In this document: one piece after another, positions 19,021 through 28,263 of the stretch
How positions within the stretch are numbered: position 1 is the stretch's first letter
How the letters are laid out: the number at the start of each line of letters is the position of its first letter
Assembly (NCBI GenBank): GCA_035575715.1
Contig: DATLXN010000014.1
Span: 62,001 to 126,000 of the forward strand
From: JACCSI01 sp035575715
GTDB lineage: Bacteria; Acidobacteriota; Vicinamibacteria; Vicinamibacterales; UBA2999
Reading direction: 5' to 3'
DNA length: 64,000 bases
Translations under genes and position numbers: made by a program
Notes under the pieces: model-generated
What the model saw: only the letters and a program-made list of their open reading frames with translations
Database searches by the model: none
What the model was told of the DNA's origin: nothing

Positions 19021-19029
19021 TCGAGGCGC

Positions 19030-19058
19030 TTGACAACGGGCGCCAGCAGGCGCATATT
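19030..19058 (+). promoter_or_regulatory. Sigma-70-type promoter of the RNR gene
   Basis: TTGACA at 19,030-19,035 and CATATT at 19,053-19,058 with a 17-bp spacer. Perfect -35 and four of six -10 bases. Confidence 0.65.
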
Positions 19059-19250
19059 GGGCGTCGCGCGTGAAACGGCTTGGCTCGGTCGCGGCGCTCC
19101 CAGCCCGCAGCAGATTCCAGGCAACAACGCTACACAAAGACCGAAGTTCGAACGACATCACCGCGCGCGACCAAGTTCAATTTAGCGACCGGTTTCTACA
19201 ATAGGGCGAGCGCCCCACAGGGGAGGGGTGTCTCGTGCCGCGGAGGATGC

Positions 19251-22109
19251 ATGCAAGAAGGCGCTGCGCACACCATGCCACACGTGCAGGACAGCAGGAC
19301 GGCCGAGGGGCCGGACACGGGCAAGCGGACCCAGGCCGATTCACCGGGCCTCGAGTTTCCCCGCTTTTTCTCCACCGCCGGCACCGATCCGTTCGACCAG
19401 GTCGAATGGGAATCGCGTGATGCCGTGATCGGCAGTGAGAAGGGCCACATTGTCTTCGAGCAGCGCCAAGTCGAGATGCCGAAGCCGTGGTCGCAACAGG
19501 CGACCAACATCGTCGTCTCCAAGTATTTTCGAGGGCACGTCGGGTCCCCTGACCGCGAGCGCTCGGTCAAGCAGCTGATCGGCCGGGTCGTCGACACCAT
19601 CACCGAATGGGCACGCAAGCAAAAGTATTTCGCCTCCGACGACGCGCTGTTGGCGTTCAGCGGCGATCTCAAGCATCTGCTCGTCGAGCAGAAGGCGGCC
19701 TTCAATAGCCCGGTGTGGTTCAACTGTGGCTTCGAGAAAGCGCCGCAGTGCTCCGCCTGCTTCATCAACGCGGTCGACGACACGATGGAGTCGATCCTGA
19801 CGCTGGCCAAGACCGAGGGCATGCTGTTCAAGTTCGGATCAGGAACCGGCAGTAACCTGTCGTCGATCCGATCGTCAAAAGAATTGCTGGCCGGCGGCGG
19901 CACGGCTTCGGGCCCGGTGTCGTTCATGAAGGGCTTCGACGCATTTGCCGGCGTGATCAAGTCGGGCGGCAAGACCCGCCGCGCCGCCAAGATGGTCATC
20001 CTCAACGCCGAACACCCCGATATCGTCGAGTTCATCAACTGCAAGGTTGAGGAAGAGAAGAAGGCGTGGGCACTGATCGATGCCGGCTACGACGGCTCGT
20101 TCACCGGCACGGCGTATTCATCGGTGTTTTTTCAGAATTCGAACAACTCGGTGCGCGCGACGGATGAATTCATGCGCGCCGCGGTCGACGACGGCGTCTG
20201 GCAGACGCGGACGGTCACCAACGGCGAGGTGATGGAGACCTACCGCGCGCGCGACTTGATGCGGATGATCGCGGAAGGCACCCACGTCTGCGGCGACCCC
20301 GGGATGCAGTTCGACACGACAGTGAACGAATGGCACACCTGCCCGAACACGGCGCGGATCAACGCGAGCAACCCCTGCTCCGAATACATGTTCCTCGATG
20401 ACTCGGCGTGCAACCTGGCGTCGATCAACCTGATGAAGTTCGTGCGCGAAGACGGCGAGTTCGACGCGGACGCCTTCAAGGCGGCAGTCCGCACTCTGAT
20501 CACGGCACAGGAAGTCCTGGTCTCGAATTCGAGCTATCCGACCAAGGCGATCGAGAAGAACAGCCACGCCTATCGCCCGCTCGGCCTTGGCTACGCCAAT
20601 CTCGGCGCGCTGCTGATGTCACGCGGTCTGCCGTATGACGGCGACAGTGGCCGCGCCTATGCCGCGGCGATCACCGCGTTGATGACCGGTGAGGCCTACG
20701 CCCAGTCGGCGCGCGTCGCGCGCGACCACGGCGGGCCGTTCACCGGCTACCAGGCCAACCGCGAACCGTTCCTCCGCGTGATGCGCAAGCATCGCGACGC
20801 GATCAAGGACATCAACACCAAATACGTGCCCGCCGATCTCTACAACGCGGCGAAACAGTCGTGGGACGATGCGGTCGAACTCGGGGAGGACTTTGGCTAT
20901 CGTAACGCGCAGGCCACCGTGCTCGCGCCGACCGGCACGATCGGCTTCATGATGGATTGCGATACGACTGGCGTCGAACCGGACATCGCCCTGGTCAAGT
21001 ACAAGAAACTGGTCGGCGGCGGGATGATGAAGATCGTCAATACCACCGTGCCGATGGCGCTCAAGAAGTTGGGCTACACCGCGACGCAGGTGGCCGACAT
21101 CGTCGACTACATCGATCGTCAGGAAACCATCGAAGGCGCGCCGCATCTGCTCGACCGCGACCTGCCGGTGTTCGATTGCGCGTTCAAGGCGGCCAACGGC
21201 GAACGCTCGATCCACTACATGGGGCACATCAAAATGATGGGCGCGACCCAGCCGTTCATCTCCGGCGCGATCAGCAAGACCGTCAATGTGCCGAAAGAGG
21301 CGACGGTCGAAGAGATCGAACAGGCCTACCTGGAAAGCTGGCGACTCGGGGCCAAGGCGATCTCGATTTATCGCGATGGCTCGAAGCGCACCCAGCCGCT
21401 GAACACTTCCAGGGATGCAGTGCCGGCCGGCGCTTTTCAGAGCGGCGCCACCAAGGCTGCGATTCAGGAAGCGGTGGCCGCGGCGGTCGCATCGCGCACC
21501 CCGGTGCGCCGCAAGCTGCCCGACGAGCGCCAGGCGCTCACCCATAAGTTCGACATCGCCGGACACGAGGGCTACATCACGGTCGGCCTGTTCGAGGATG
21601 GCCAACCCGGTGAAATCTTCCTGGTCATGGCCAAGGAAGGCTCGACCATCTCGGGCTTTGCCGATGCGTTCGCCCAGGCGATTAGCTACGCACTGCAGTA
21701 CGGCGTGCCGCTCCATTCGCTGGTCGACAAGTTCAGCCACGTGCGGTTCGAACCGTCGGGGATGACCAAGAACGCCGACGTGCGTTTCGCCAAGTCGATC
21801 GTCGACTACATCTTCCGATGGATGGCGTCGAAGTTCCTGTCGCCGGAAGCGCAGTATGTCGCGGGCGTCAACAATCGCGATGACGCCAGCCCCGGCAACG
21901 GAAATGGTGCCGCGCACGCCGCGGTCTCCGTGCCGGTGCCGGTACCACCGCCCAGTGCCAAGATCGTGACCGAGTCCAGGGCGTCGTCGTTTGGCGCCAT
22001 GCAGAATCAGGAAGATGCACCGCCGTGCTCGACCTGCGGCTCGATCATGGTGCGCAGCGGCGCCTGCTACAAGTGCGGCAACTGCGGCACGACGTCGGGG
22101 TGTGCGTAG
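19251..22109 (+). CDS. nrdJ: Adenosylcobalamin-dependent (class II) ribonucleoside-diphosphate reductase
   Basis: Reduces ribonucleotides to deoxyribonucleotides using B12. The ATG at 19,251 follows GGAGG at 19,242-19,246 and gives 952 residues; the longer reading frame back to 19,080 has no family-like residues. Visible: NSPVWFNCG and CSACFINAVDDTMESI (substrate and redox Cys region), FGSGTGSNLSSIRS, the NPCSE motif with the predicted thiyl-radical Cys376, TGTIGFMMDCDTTGVEPD, and a C-terminal zinc-ribbon-like tail with C-x2-C, C-x2-C-x2-C and a final SGCA that recharges the active site. Tandem NrdR boxes upstream support dNTP-linked control. Confidence 0.95.
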   Translation: MQEGAAHTMPHVQDSRTAEGPDTGKRTQADSPGLEFPRFFSTAGTDPFDQVEWESRDAVIGSEKGHIVFEQRQVEMPKPWSQQATNIVVSKYFRGHVGSPDRERSVKQLIGRVVDTITEWARKQKYFASDDALLAFSGDLKHLLVEQKAAFNSPVWFNCGFEKAPQCSACFINAVDDTMESILTLAKTEGMLFKFGSGTGSNLSSIRSSKELLAGGGTASGPVSFMKGFDAFAGVIKSGGKTRRAAKMVILNAEHPDIVEFINCKVEEEKKAWALIDAGYDGSFTGTAYSSVFFQNSNNSVRATDEFMRAAVDDGVWQTRTVTNGEVMETYRARDLMRMIAEGTHVCGDPGMQFDTTVNEWHTCPNTARINASNPCSEYMFLDDSACNLASINLMKFVREDGEFDADAFKAAVRTLITAQEVLVSNSSYPTKAIEKNSHAYRPLGLGYANLGALLMSRGLPYDGDSGRAYAAAITALMTGEAYAQSARVARDHGGPFTGYQANREPFLRVMRKHRDAIKDINTKYVPADLYNAAKQSWDDAVELGEDFGYRNAQATVLAPTGTIGFMMDCDTTGVEPDIALVKYKKLVGGGMMKIVNTTVPMALKKLGYTATQVADIVDYIDRQETIEGAPHLLDRDLPVFDCAFKAANGERSIHYMGHIKMMGATQPFISGAISKTVNVPKEATVEEIEQAYLESWRLGAKAISIYRDGSKRTQPLNTSRDAVPAGAFQSGATKAAIQEAVAAAVASRTPVRRKLPDERQALTHKFDIAGHEGYITVGLFEDGQPGEIFLVMAKEGSTISGFADAFAQAISYALQYGVPLHSLVDKFSHVRFEPSGMTKNADVRFAKSIVDYIFRWMASKFLSPEAQYVAGVNNRDDASPGNGNGAAHAAVSVPVPVPPPSAKIVTESRASSFGAMQNQEDAPPCSTCGSIMVRSGACYKCGNCGTTSGCA

Positions 22110-22114
22110 GCGGC

Positions 22115-23800
22115 TCACAGGATGTAACGGCGAAGCTGGGTAAGCGTGTCCGCTTCGGCCGCCGGTTTGTCTGTGCGCCACCGCAGCATCCGGGGGAAGC
22201 GGACCGCGATACCTGATTTATGCCGCGACGACTGCGCAATCGCATCGAAGCCAAGCTCGAAGACGTGGATCGGTTCGACGTGGCGAACGGGCCCGAAGCG
22301 TTCGACGGTGTGACGACGGATCCAGCGATCGAGTTCGGCAATCTCTTCGTTGGTCAGGCCGGAGTAGGCCTTGGCGAATGGGACCAGTTCGCCGTTGTCC
22401 CACAGCCCGAATGTGTAGTCGGTGAGCAGGCTGGCGCGCTTCCCGGAACCGGGTTGCGCGTAGATCAGCACTGCATCAATGGTGAACGGATCGATTTTCC
22501 ACTTCCACCAATCGCCGCGCTTGCGCCCGACGCCGTACGGTGACTCTACGCGCTTGAGCATCAGGCCTTCAACGCCGTTGGCCCGTGACTCGCCGCGCAG
22601 CCGGCCGATGTCCTCCCAGTCTCCGATTACCACGAGGGGGGATAACCGCAGCGTGGTCGGTCCCAGCGCCCGCACCGGCGGATCTTCGAAAGGCAGCAAC
22701 GGAATCGCCGCGCCGCGATCGGGTGCGCGCGACGGGGCCTGGCGGGCCGCGTTGGTGACCAGTTGCTCGAGCATCGCCCGCCGCACCCGCAAGGGTTCGC
22801 TACGGACGTCGCGCCCGTCCTGCTCGAGGATGTCGTAGGCCATGAACACGACCGGAATATCCCGCGCCTTGCGCGCGACCTGCGTCTGCCGGCCGATGCG
22901 CTGCTGCAACGACGAGAAGGGCAGTGGCCGATCGTCGCGAAAGGCGAGCACCTCGCCATCGATGACGGTGCCGTCTGGCAGCGCTGCGGCGGCATCGCTG
23001 ACTTCAGGAAACCGCGCGGTGATCAGTTCCTCACCACGTGACCACAGATGAATCTCACCGGCGCGCCTGACCAGTTGGGCGCGAATGCCGTCCCACTTCC
23101 ATTCGGCGGACCACGCTGCCGGATCACCGAGTAGCGCCGCCGGCGTCGTGGTCGGTTCGATCGGCGCCGCCAGGTAGAACGGGTAGGGCCGAGAGAGGTC
23201 ATCCTTGGTCACACCCGGCGACAACAACTCGCCGTACCACGCCGCACTCGGCGTCCAGTCGCCCATCAACCGCGCCGCCATCGTCGTCGCCGGCAGATCG
23301 GCGGTGCGACCCAGCGCTCGCACGACCAACGTTTGAGAGACGCCGAGGCGCAACTCGCCGGTCAGCAGCTTGAAGAGAACCAGGCGTTGCCAGCGGTCCA
23401 ATTCGCGGACCCAGGTCAGCACGTAGCCTTCCTGGTCGTCAGGTTCGGCATTTCGAAGTGGCAGGATGCGGTCTTCCACCCATCTGGCGAGGGAGGTGTC
23501 GGCGTCAACCGCCATCGATGGCAGTTGGTCGAGGATGAGTGCGGCGGTCTCCGCACCGTCACCGACGATCGCATAACACTCGTCGAGCACCCACGACGGC
23601 AGATTGGTGGCACCGAGTGTCCATTGACGAATCGACGAACCTGGCACCAGCCGTTTCAGCCGACGACCGGTGAGAAAGAACACCGCCCACGCCGCATCGG
23701 CAGGCGGCGCCGCGGCAAAATAGGCGGTCATCGCCGCGACCTTGGCGTTGGTGGAATTGGTCTGATCGATGGCCGCGAACAACTGCGCGAAACGGATCAT
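22115..23800 (-). CDS. ATP-dependent DNA ligase (ligase of the exonuclease-ligase repair pair)
   Basis: 561-residue ligase that seals nicks. Its ATG at 23,800 overlaps the stop of the upstream exonuclease by 4 bp, and residues from there read MIRFAQLFAAIDQT, the usual start of this group; the ORF extension upstream is a shadow of the exonuclease. The adenylated lysine is Lys235 in EWKWDGIR, followed by LWSRGEELIT, GTVIDGEVLAF, FMAYDILE, GLMLKR and WWKWK. The N-terminal 200 residues are the helical DNA-binding domain. In many bacteria this ligase is adjacent to an MBL exonuclease, as here. Confidence 0.92.
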   Translation of the reverse strand: MIRFAQLFAAIDQTNSTNAKVAAMTAYFAAAPPADAAWAVFFLTGRRLKRLVPGSSIRQWTLGATNLPSWVLDECYAIVGDGAETAALILDQLPSMAVDADTSLARWVEDRILPLRNAEPDDQEGYVLTWVRELDRWQRLVLFKLLTGELRLGVSQTLVVRALGRTADLPATTMAARLMGDWTPSAAWYGELLSPGVTKDDLSRPYPFYLAAPIEPTTTPAALLGDPAAWSAEWKWDGIRAQLVRRAGEIHLWSRGEELITARFPEVSDAAAALPDGTVIDGEVLAFRDDRPLPFSSLQQRIGRQTQVARKARDIPVVFMAYDILEQDGRDVRSEPLRVRRAMLEQLVTNAARQAPSRAPDRGAAIPLLPFEDPPVRALGPTTLRLSPLVVIGDWEDIGRLRGESRANGVEGLMLKRVESPYGVGRKRGDWWKWKIDPFTIDAVLIYAQPGSGKRASLLTDYTFGLWDNGELVPFAKAYSGLTNEEIAELDRWIRRHTVERFGPVRHVEPIHVFELGFDAIAQSSRHKSGIAVRFPRMLRWRTDKPAAEADTLTQLRRYIL

Positions 23801-24798
23801 TCGTGATCGTCCGATCCGCTTTCGTCTTCCCACGCGGTCCGGATCACGCCGCTCTGGAGACCGAGGCCCTGGAGATAACGCGCGAAGGGCTCGGCATGCC
23901 CGTGGGTCGCGAGCACGCGGCTGGCGCCGGTCTCGGCAATCGTCTCGAGCAACGCAGGCCAGTCGGCGTGATCGGAGAGCACAAACCCGCGGTCGTAGGC
24001 GCGCTGGCGCCGAACGCCACGGACGCGCATCAGCCCCGAGGCCAAGCCGTCGGAGATCTGACCCAAGCGCCGCATCCACGGGGTGCCGCGCGCGGAAGGT
24101 GGCGCGAGGACCAGTTCACCAGCAAACGAGGTGCCCTTCGGTTTCTCGAGCAGCGGCACCGTCGGCAGCATCCCCACGCCGGCCGCGCGATAGGCATCGA
24201 TCATCGGCAGCATCATGCCGTGGACGTAGACCGGGCGCTCGCTGACGGTGGCCAGTTCTGCGAGCAGACGCTGCGACTTACCCAACGTGTAACAGAACAA
24301 CACCGAGGTCAGCTGATTGGCGGCATTGGCGTCCCACCACCCCTTCACTTCGTCGATGACCGTCTCGGTCGAATCCCAGCGATAGATGGGCAAACCAAAC
24401 GTCGTTTCCGTGATGTAGGTATCGCACGGCACGACCTCGAACGGCGCGCAGGTTGGATCCGCGGCACGTTTGTAGTCACCAGAAATGACCCACCTGCCTC
24501 CCGGACCTGCGATGCACACCTGTGCGGAGCCCAGGACGTGGCCTGCCGGATGAAAGCTGACGCGCGTGCTGCCGAGCGTCAGCGATTGCCCGTAGGCCAT
24601 CGACTCGATCACCGCGCCTGGACCGAAGCGTCGTGTCAGCAACGGGGCACAGGCGTCGGTGCAGAGATACGCCGCACTGCCGTAGCGCGCGTGATCGCCG
24701 TGCGCGTGGGTAATCAGCGCGCGCGGCACCGGGTGCCACGGATCGATATAAAAATCGCCGTCCGGGCAGAACAGACCCGCGGAAGTCTCCTGAAGCAT
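23797..24798 (-). CDS. Ligase-associated DNA exonuclease, metallo-beta-lactamase fold
   Basis: 333-residue nuclease of the SNM1/Artemis-like beta-CASP superfamily, found next to ATP-dependent DNA ligases. The metal motif THAHGDHARYG holds His31, His33, Asp35 and His36; further motifs are HPAGHVLGSAQV, SGDYKR, YITETTFG and FVLSDHADWP. Start chosen at ATG 24,798 rather than the GTG at 24,825, which would overlap the divergent recQ gene. A TATATT -10-like element lies 12-17 bp upstream, so the leader would be only a few nucleotides. Confidence 0.9.
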   Translation of the reverse strand: MLQETSAGLFCPDGDFYIDPWHPVPRALITHAHGDHARYGSAAYLCTDACAPLLTRRFGPGAVIESMAYGQSLTLGSTRVSFHPAGHVLGSAQVCIAGPGGRWVISGDYKRAADPTCAPFEVVPCDTYITETTFGLPIYRWDSTETVIDEVKGWWDANAANQLTSVLFCYTLGKSQRLLAELATVSERPVYVHGMMLPMIDAYRAAGVGMLPTVPLLEKPKGTSFAGELVLAPPSARGTPWMRRLGQISDGLASGLMRVRGVRRQRAYDRGFVLSDHADWPALLETIAETGASRVLATHGHAEPFARYLQGLGLQSGVIRTAWEDESGSDDHE

Positions 24799-24807
24799 CT
24801 CTCTGAC

Positions 24808-24818
24808 CCAATATAATT
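24808..24818. promoter_or_regulatory. Shared bidirectional -10 element CCAATATAATT between exonuclease and recQ
   Basis: TATAAT (24,812-24,817) faces recQ and TATATT on the opposite strand faces the exonuclease. Both start codons lie about 12 bp away, implying leaderless or nearly leaderless messages. The same 11-mer occurs at 31,286-31,296 between another divergent pair. Confidence 0.55.
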
Positions 24819-24829
24819 TGTGCACGCCC

Positions 24830-26650
24830 GTGTCTTCCGAGAGTCTTCTTCCGCTACTTCAGCAGTACTGGGGTTACACCGCTTTCCGACCCTTGCAGCA
24901 AGAAGCGATGGCTGCCGTCGTCGACGGCCGCGACTCGCTGCTGGTGCTCCCGACCGGGGGTGGTAAATCGCTGTGTTTTCAGGCACCGGCGCTGGTCCGC
25001 GACGGGCTGGCGTTAGTGGTCTCGCCGCTGATCGCATTGATGAAAGATCAGGTCGATACGCTGGTTGCCAACGGCGTGCCCGCGGCCTGTTACAACAGCG
25101 CGATGAGCTCGGACCAGAAGGCCGCGGTCCGCGCCGGCTTGCGGGAGGGCCGTTTTAAACTGCTCTACGTTGCGCCCGAGCGATTGGTCGGCGATGGTGC
25201 GAGCGACGGTTCGATCTGGAATCTATCGTCGACACCGATCCGGTTCGTGGCGGTCGATGAAGCGCACTGCATCAGCCAGTGGGGCCATGACTTCAGGCCC
25301 GAGTATCGCCAACTGGCCAGTCTGCGACAGGTGCTGCCGAACATCAGCATGCACGCGTTCACGGCTACGGCCACCGGGCGCGTGCGACGCGACATCGTCA
25401 GCCAGTTGGGGCTCAAGGATCCGCTCGAACTGGTCGGCTCGTTCGACCGTCCCAATCTGGTTTACCGTGTGCTGCCGCGTGCCAGTCTGAAGCGCCAGAT
25501 CCTCGACATCCTGGGCCGCCATCGCAATCAGGCCGGCATCGTCTACTGCCTATCGCGTCGTGAGGTTGACGACATTGCCGGGTGGCTCGGCGAGCAGGGA
25601 TTCAGCGCTCGCGCCTACCATGCCGGTCTCGCCGACCTCGAACGGCATCGCAACCAGGATGCGTTCCTCAACGAAGAGATCGACATTGTCGTCGCGACCG
25701 TGGCGTTCGGGATGGGGATCGATCGATCGAATGTGAGGTTCGTGATCCACGCCGGCGCGCCACAGTCGCTCGAACACTACCAGCAAGAGTCCGGTCGCGC
25801 GGGGCGTGACGGGCTCGAAGCGGAGTGCGTGCTGATTACGGGAGCGGCCGATTTCATGAAGTGGCGGGTCATGCTCGAACGCAATGGCGAGCTGACTCCG
25901 GAACGCCGCGGGCTGATGCGCGACATGGAACGCTACGCCGCGCGCGTCGGCTGCCGTCATCGCCATATCGTCGGCTATTTCGGCGAAACCTACGACCGCG
26001 AGGTCTGTGAGGCGTGCGACTACTGCCTCGGCGAGCTCGAGGCGGTCGGCGAACCGGTCCTCCTCGCGCGCAAGATCCTGTCCTGTGTCGCGAGGGTCGG
26101 TCAGCGCTTCGGGGCCACGCATGTGGCCAATGTCCTGCGCGGCAGCGACGCCGAACAGGTGGCGGCGCGCGGGCACGCCCAGCTGAGCACGTTCGGCTTG
26201 TTGCGTGAGGCTTCAGTCGATGAGGTCCGCGGCTACATCGATCAACTGCTCGCCCATGGGCTGTTGCAACAAACCGACGACAACTACCCGGTGTTGCAGC
26301 TGACCAACGACGGCGTCGATCTGCTCAAGAACCCAACCGCCGGCGCTGAGTTGTCGCTGGCGCGGCAGAAGCGGGTCGAAAAAGGCCGCAGCGCGCCACG
26401 GTCGCGCATCGAAGTGGAATCGTGGAGCGGAGTTGACCGCTCCCTGTTCGATCGGCTGCGCGCGATGCGTCTCGAAATCGCGCGCTCGCGAGGTGTCCCG
26501 CCCTACGTCATCTTCCACGACTCGACCTTGCGTGAGCTCGCGCGGGTCAAACCGAAATCACTGACCGAGCTGTCGGCAATTTACGGCATGGGCGCGCGCA
26601 AGATCGAAGCGCTCGGCGGCGTTGTCCTGGACACCATCAACGCGGGATAA
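24830..26650 (+). CDS. recQ: ATP-dependent DNA helicase RecQ
   Basis: 3'-5' superfamily 2 helicase of recombinational repair. From the GTG at 24,830 it is 606 residues. Motif 0 and I: FRPLQQEAM and LPTGGGKS (40-46); DEAH box VDEAHCISQWGHDFRPEY (142-159); FTATATGRVRRDI; motif VI HYQQESGRAGRDG. The RQC zinc site is visible in CRHRHIVGYFG and CEACDYC, and a C-terminal HRDC domain in FDRLRAMRLEIA ... LSAIYGMGARKIEALG. A TTG at 24,818 is an alternative start. Divergent from the exonuclease-ligase pair, grouping repair functions. Confidence 0.95.
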   Translation: MSSESLLPLLQQYWGYTAFRPLQQEAMAAVVDGRDSLLVLPTGGGKSLCFQAPALVRDGLALVVSPLIALMKDQVDTLVANGVPAACYNSAMSSDQKAAVRAGLREGRFKLLYVAPERLVGDGASDGSIWNLSSTPIRFVAVDEAHCISQWGHDFRPEYRQLASLRQVLPNISMHAFTATATGRVRRDIVSQLGLKDPLELVGSFDRPNLVYRVLPRASLKRQILDILGRHRNQAGIVYCLSRREVDDIAGWLGEQGFSARAYHAGLADLERHRNQDAFLNEEIDIVVATVAFGMGIDRSNVRFVIHAGAPQSLEHYQQESGRAGRDGLEAECVLITGAADFMKWRVMLERNGELTPERRGLMRDMERYAARVGCRHRHIVGYFGETYDREVCEACDYCLGELEAVGEPVLLARKILSCVARVGQRFGATHVANVLRGSDAEQVAARGHAQLSTFGLLREASVDEVRGYIDQLLAHGLLQQTDDNYPVLQLTNDGVDLLKNPTAGAELSLARQKRVEKGRSAPRSRIEVESWSGVDRSLFDRLRAMRLEIARSRGVPPYVIFHDSTLRELARVKPKSLTELSAIYGMGARKIEALGGVVLDTINAG

Positions 26651-26712
26651 AAGGGGCTGCCCCTTTTCCGGAGTAGACGCGGGAAAAAGGGGCAGCCCTT
26701 TTTCCGGGAAAA
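26651..26712. repeat. Long inverted repeat, probable terminator
   Basis: AAAAGGGGCTGCCCCTTTT (also internally palindromic) pairs with AAAAAGGGGCAGCCCTTTTT across an 11-16 nt spacer. Placed directly after the recQ stop, it could terminate in either direction or be a dispersed palindromic element. Confidence 0.65.
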
Positions 26713-26743
26713 GGTTCGCAGCGATTGCGACGAGCGCGCATAA

Positions 26744-27544
26744 ATGGCCAGGTTGAACGACGAGATTGATGCGCTGTATCGGCTGCCGTTAGGTGAGTTC
26801 ACGCCGGCGCGCAATGCACTGGCCAAGCGCGTCGGCCCGACCACCCCGCCGATCAAGGAACTCGAAAAGCCGAGTGTTCCGGCGTGGGCCGTGAATCAAC
26901 TGTATTGGCGCCACCGCATGACCTTCGATCGGCTGGTGAAAGCGGCCGAACAGCTTCGCGCCGAGCATCGCAAGTTATTGGCCGGCAAGCCGGCACACCT
27001 TCGCGACAACGAAAAGGCGCATCGCGATGCCATTCGTGCCGCTTCCGACCAGGTGCGCGCGCTACTGGAGCAAGCGAACCAAGCGGCGTCGACGGCGACG
27101 ATGAACGCGGTCAACGAGACGCTGGAGGCGCTGCCAGCGGGCGATCAACCTGGCCGTTTGACCAAGCCGCTCCGGCCCGCAGGCTTCGAGGCCCTCGCCG
27201 GTCTGCCGGTGCGTGCGACGGCGCCGCCGCTGCGGCTGGTGCCGCGGCCCCACGCCGAGATCAAAAAACTCTCACCCGCCGAAGCTGCCGCCGAAGCGCG
27301 GCGGATCGCCGCTGAAGCGCGCCAGGCCGCTGCGGTCGCCAAGCGCGAAGCCGAAGTGGCCAGGCGAGAAGCGGCCGAAGAGAAAGAACGTCAGCGCGCC
27401 GCCGAGGCCGAACTGCGTCGCGCCCAGACCGCGGTCGAGCGTGCCGAGGCCGCGTTTCAGAAGGCCGAGCAGGAGGCGGAGCGCCGCCAGGCGGAACTCG
27501 AAAGTGCCCGCGAAACGTTGCGCAAGCTGCGACGCGCCACGTGA
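26744..27544 (+). CDS. Hypothetical coiled-coil protein
   Basis: 266-residue soluble protein with no signal peptide. The N-terminus MARLNDEIDALYRLPLGEFTPARN and the motif EKPSVPAWAVNQLYWR are typical of a conserved but uncharacterised bacterial family. Residues about 185-262 form a long Ala/Glu/Arg coiled coil (heptads such as AEARQAAAVAKREAEVARRE). The next gene follows in 17 bp, so they may be co-transcribed. No function can be assigned. Confidence 0.75.
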   Translation: MARLNDEIDALYRLPLGEFTPARNALAKRVGPTTPPIKELEKPSVPAWAVNQLYWRHRMTFDRLVKAAEQLRAEHRKLLAGKPAHLRDNEKAHRDAIRAASDQVRALLEQANQAASTATMNAVNETLEALPAGDQPGRLTKPLRPAGFEALAGLPVRATAPPLRLVPRPHAEIKKLSPAEAAAEARRIAAEARQAAAVAKREAEVARREAAEEKERQRAAEAELRRAQTAVERAEAAFQKAEQEAERRQAELESARETLRKLRRAT

Positions 27545-27561
27545 CGCGATAGGATGGCGAC

Positions 27562-28263
27562 ATGATTGTCGACTTGTTACGTGCGTTCGACTGGACCACA
27601 CCGTTTATCGCCGACGCCTGCGCGCTGCTGCAACTACCGATACGCCTCAATCCGCAGCACATGCAACCGATGCGCCCGCACGACCGCATTGCCGGGCGCG
27701 CCTGTCCGGCGCGACATGCCGGCAGCACCGATGTGTTCCTCGAAGCCATCGCCGCCGCCACGCCAGGCGACGTCCTGGTGATCGACAACGGCGGTCGCCT
27801 CGACGAAGGCTGTATTGGTGACCTGGTCGCTGGCGAAGCACACGTCGCCGGCCTGACCGGCATCATCGTGTGGGGCGCGCATCGCGATACCGCGGCGATT
27901 GAAGCGATTGGCATTCCGGTGTGGTCGCTCGGCACCTGTCCGGCCGGCCCGCAGGAGTTACGCACACGCAGCGTCCACGCGCTCGAAGCGGCATCGCTCA
28001 GTCACGTCACCGTCACCCGTGATGACATCGTCTTCGCCGACGTCGACGGCATCGTGGTCGTCGCTGAAGCGGAGTTGCCGCGGGTCGTCGAAGCGGCCCG
28101 CGATATTGCCGCCCGTGAGCAGGCGCAGGCGGCGCGGTTGATGAAAGGCGAGCGGCTCCGCGATCAATTGCAGTTGGACGCTTACCTGACGCGTCGAGCG
28201 ACGGAGCCGACGCACACGTTCCGCGAGCATCTGCGGGCCCTTGGCGGTGCGATCGAGATCTAG
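27562..28263 (+). CDS. RraA-like protein (4-hydroxy-4-methyl-2-oxoglutarate aldolase / demethylmenaquinone methyltransferase-like fold)
   Basis: 233 residues. The RraA-fold core is visible: TTPFIADACALL at the start, PGDVLVIDNGG (about 68-78), LVAGEAHVAGLTGIIVWGAHRDTAAI and PVWSLGTCPAGP, then VFADVDGIVVVAEAELPRVVEAA. Most family members with this motif order are aldolases or decarboxylases of oxo-acids; some act as RNase E inhibitors. The usual G-x-x-R-D element is represented by WGAHRD. Ends immediately before the alpha/beta hydrolase gene. Confidence 0.82.
   Translation: MIVDLLRAFDWTTPFIADACALLQLPIRLNPQHMQPMRPHDRIAGRACPARHAGSTDVFLEAIAAATPGDVLVIDNGGRLDEGCIGDLVAGEAHVAGLTGIIVWGAHRDTAAIEAIGIPVWSLGTCPAGPQELRTRSVHALEAASLSHVTVTRDDIVFADVDGIVVVAEAELPRVVEAARDIAAREQAQAARLMKGERLRDQLQLDAYLTRRATEPTHTFREHLRALGGAIEI

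Larger units (their letters stand above)
18834..19250 (+). promoter_or_regulatory. Regulatory region upstream of the B12-dependent RNR gene
   Basis: A 417-bp gap with an AT-rich core (about 18,900-19,015) unlike its surroundings. It holds two NrdR-box-like palindromes, a TTGACA/CATATT promoter and a leader of up to about 185 nt. No conserved cobalamin riboswitch B12-box was seen. Confidence 0.6.

Noticed and set aside
18834..19250. Cobalamin riboswitch ahead of the B12-dependent RNR
   Set aside because: No B12-box or the expected multi-helix pattern was found by eye; NrdR boxes explain the region better.
24818..24829. TTG at 24,818 as recQ start
   Set aside because: It lies immediately after TATAAT and would precede the expected transcription start; GTG at 24,830 fits better.
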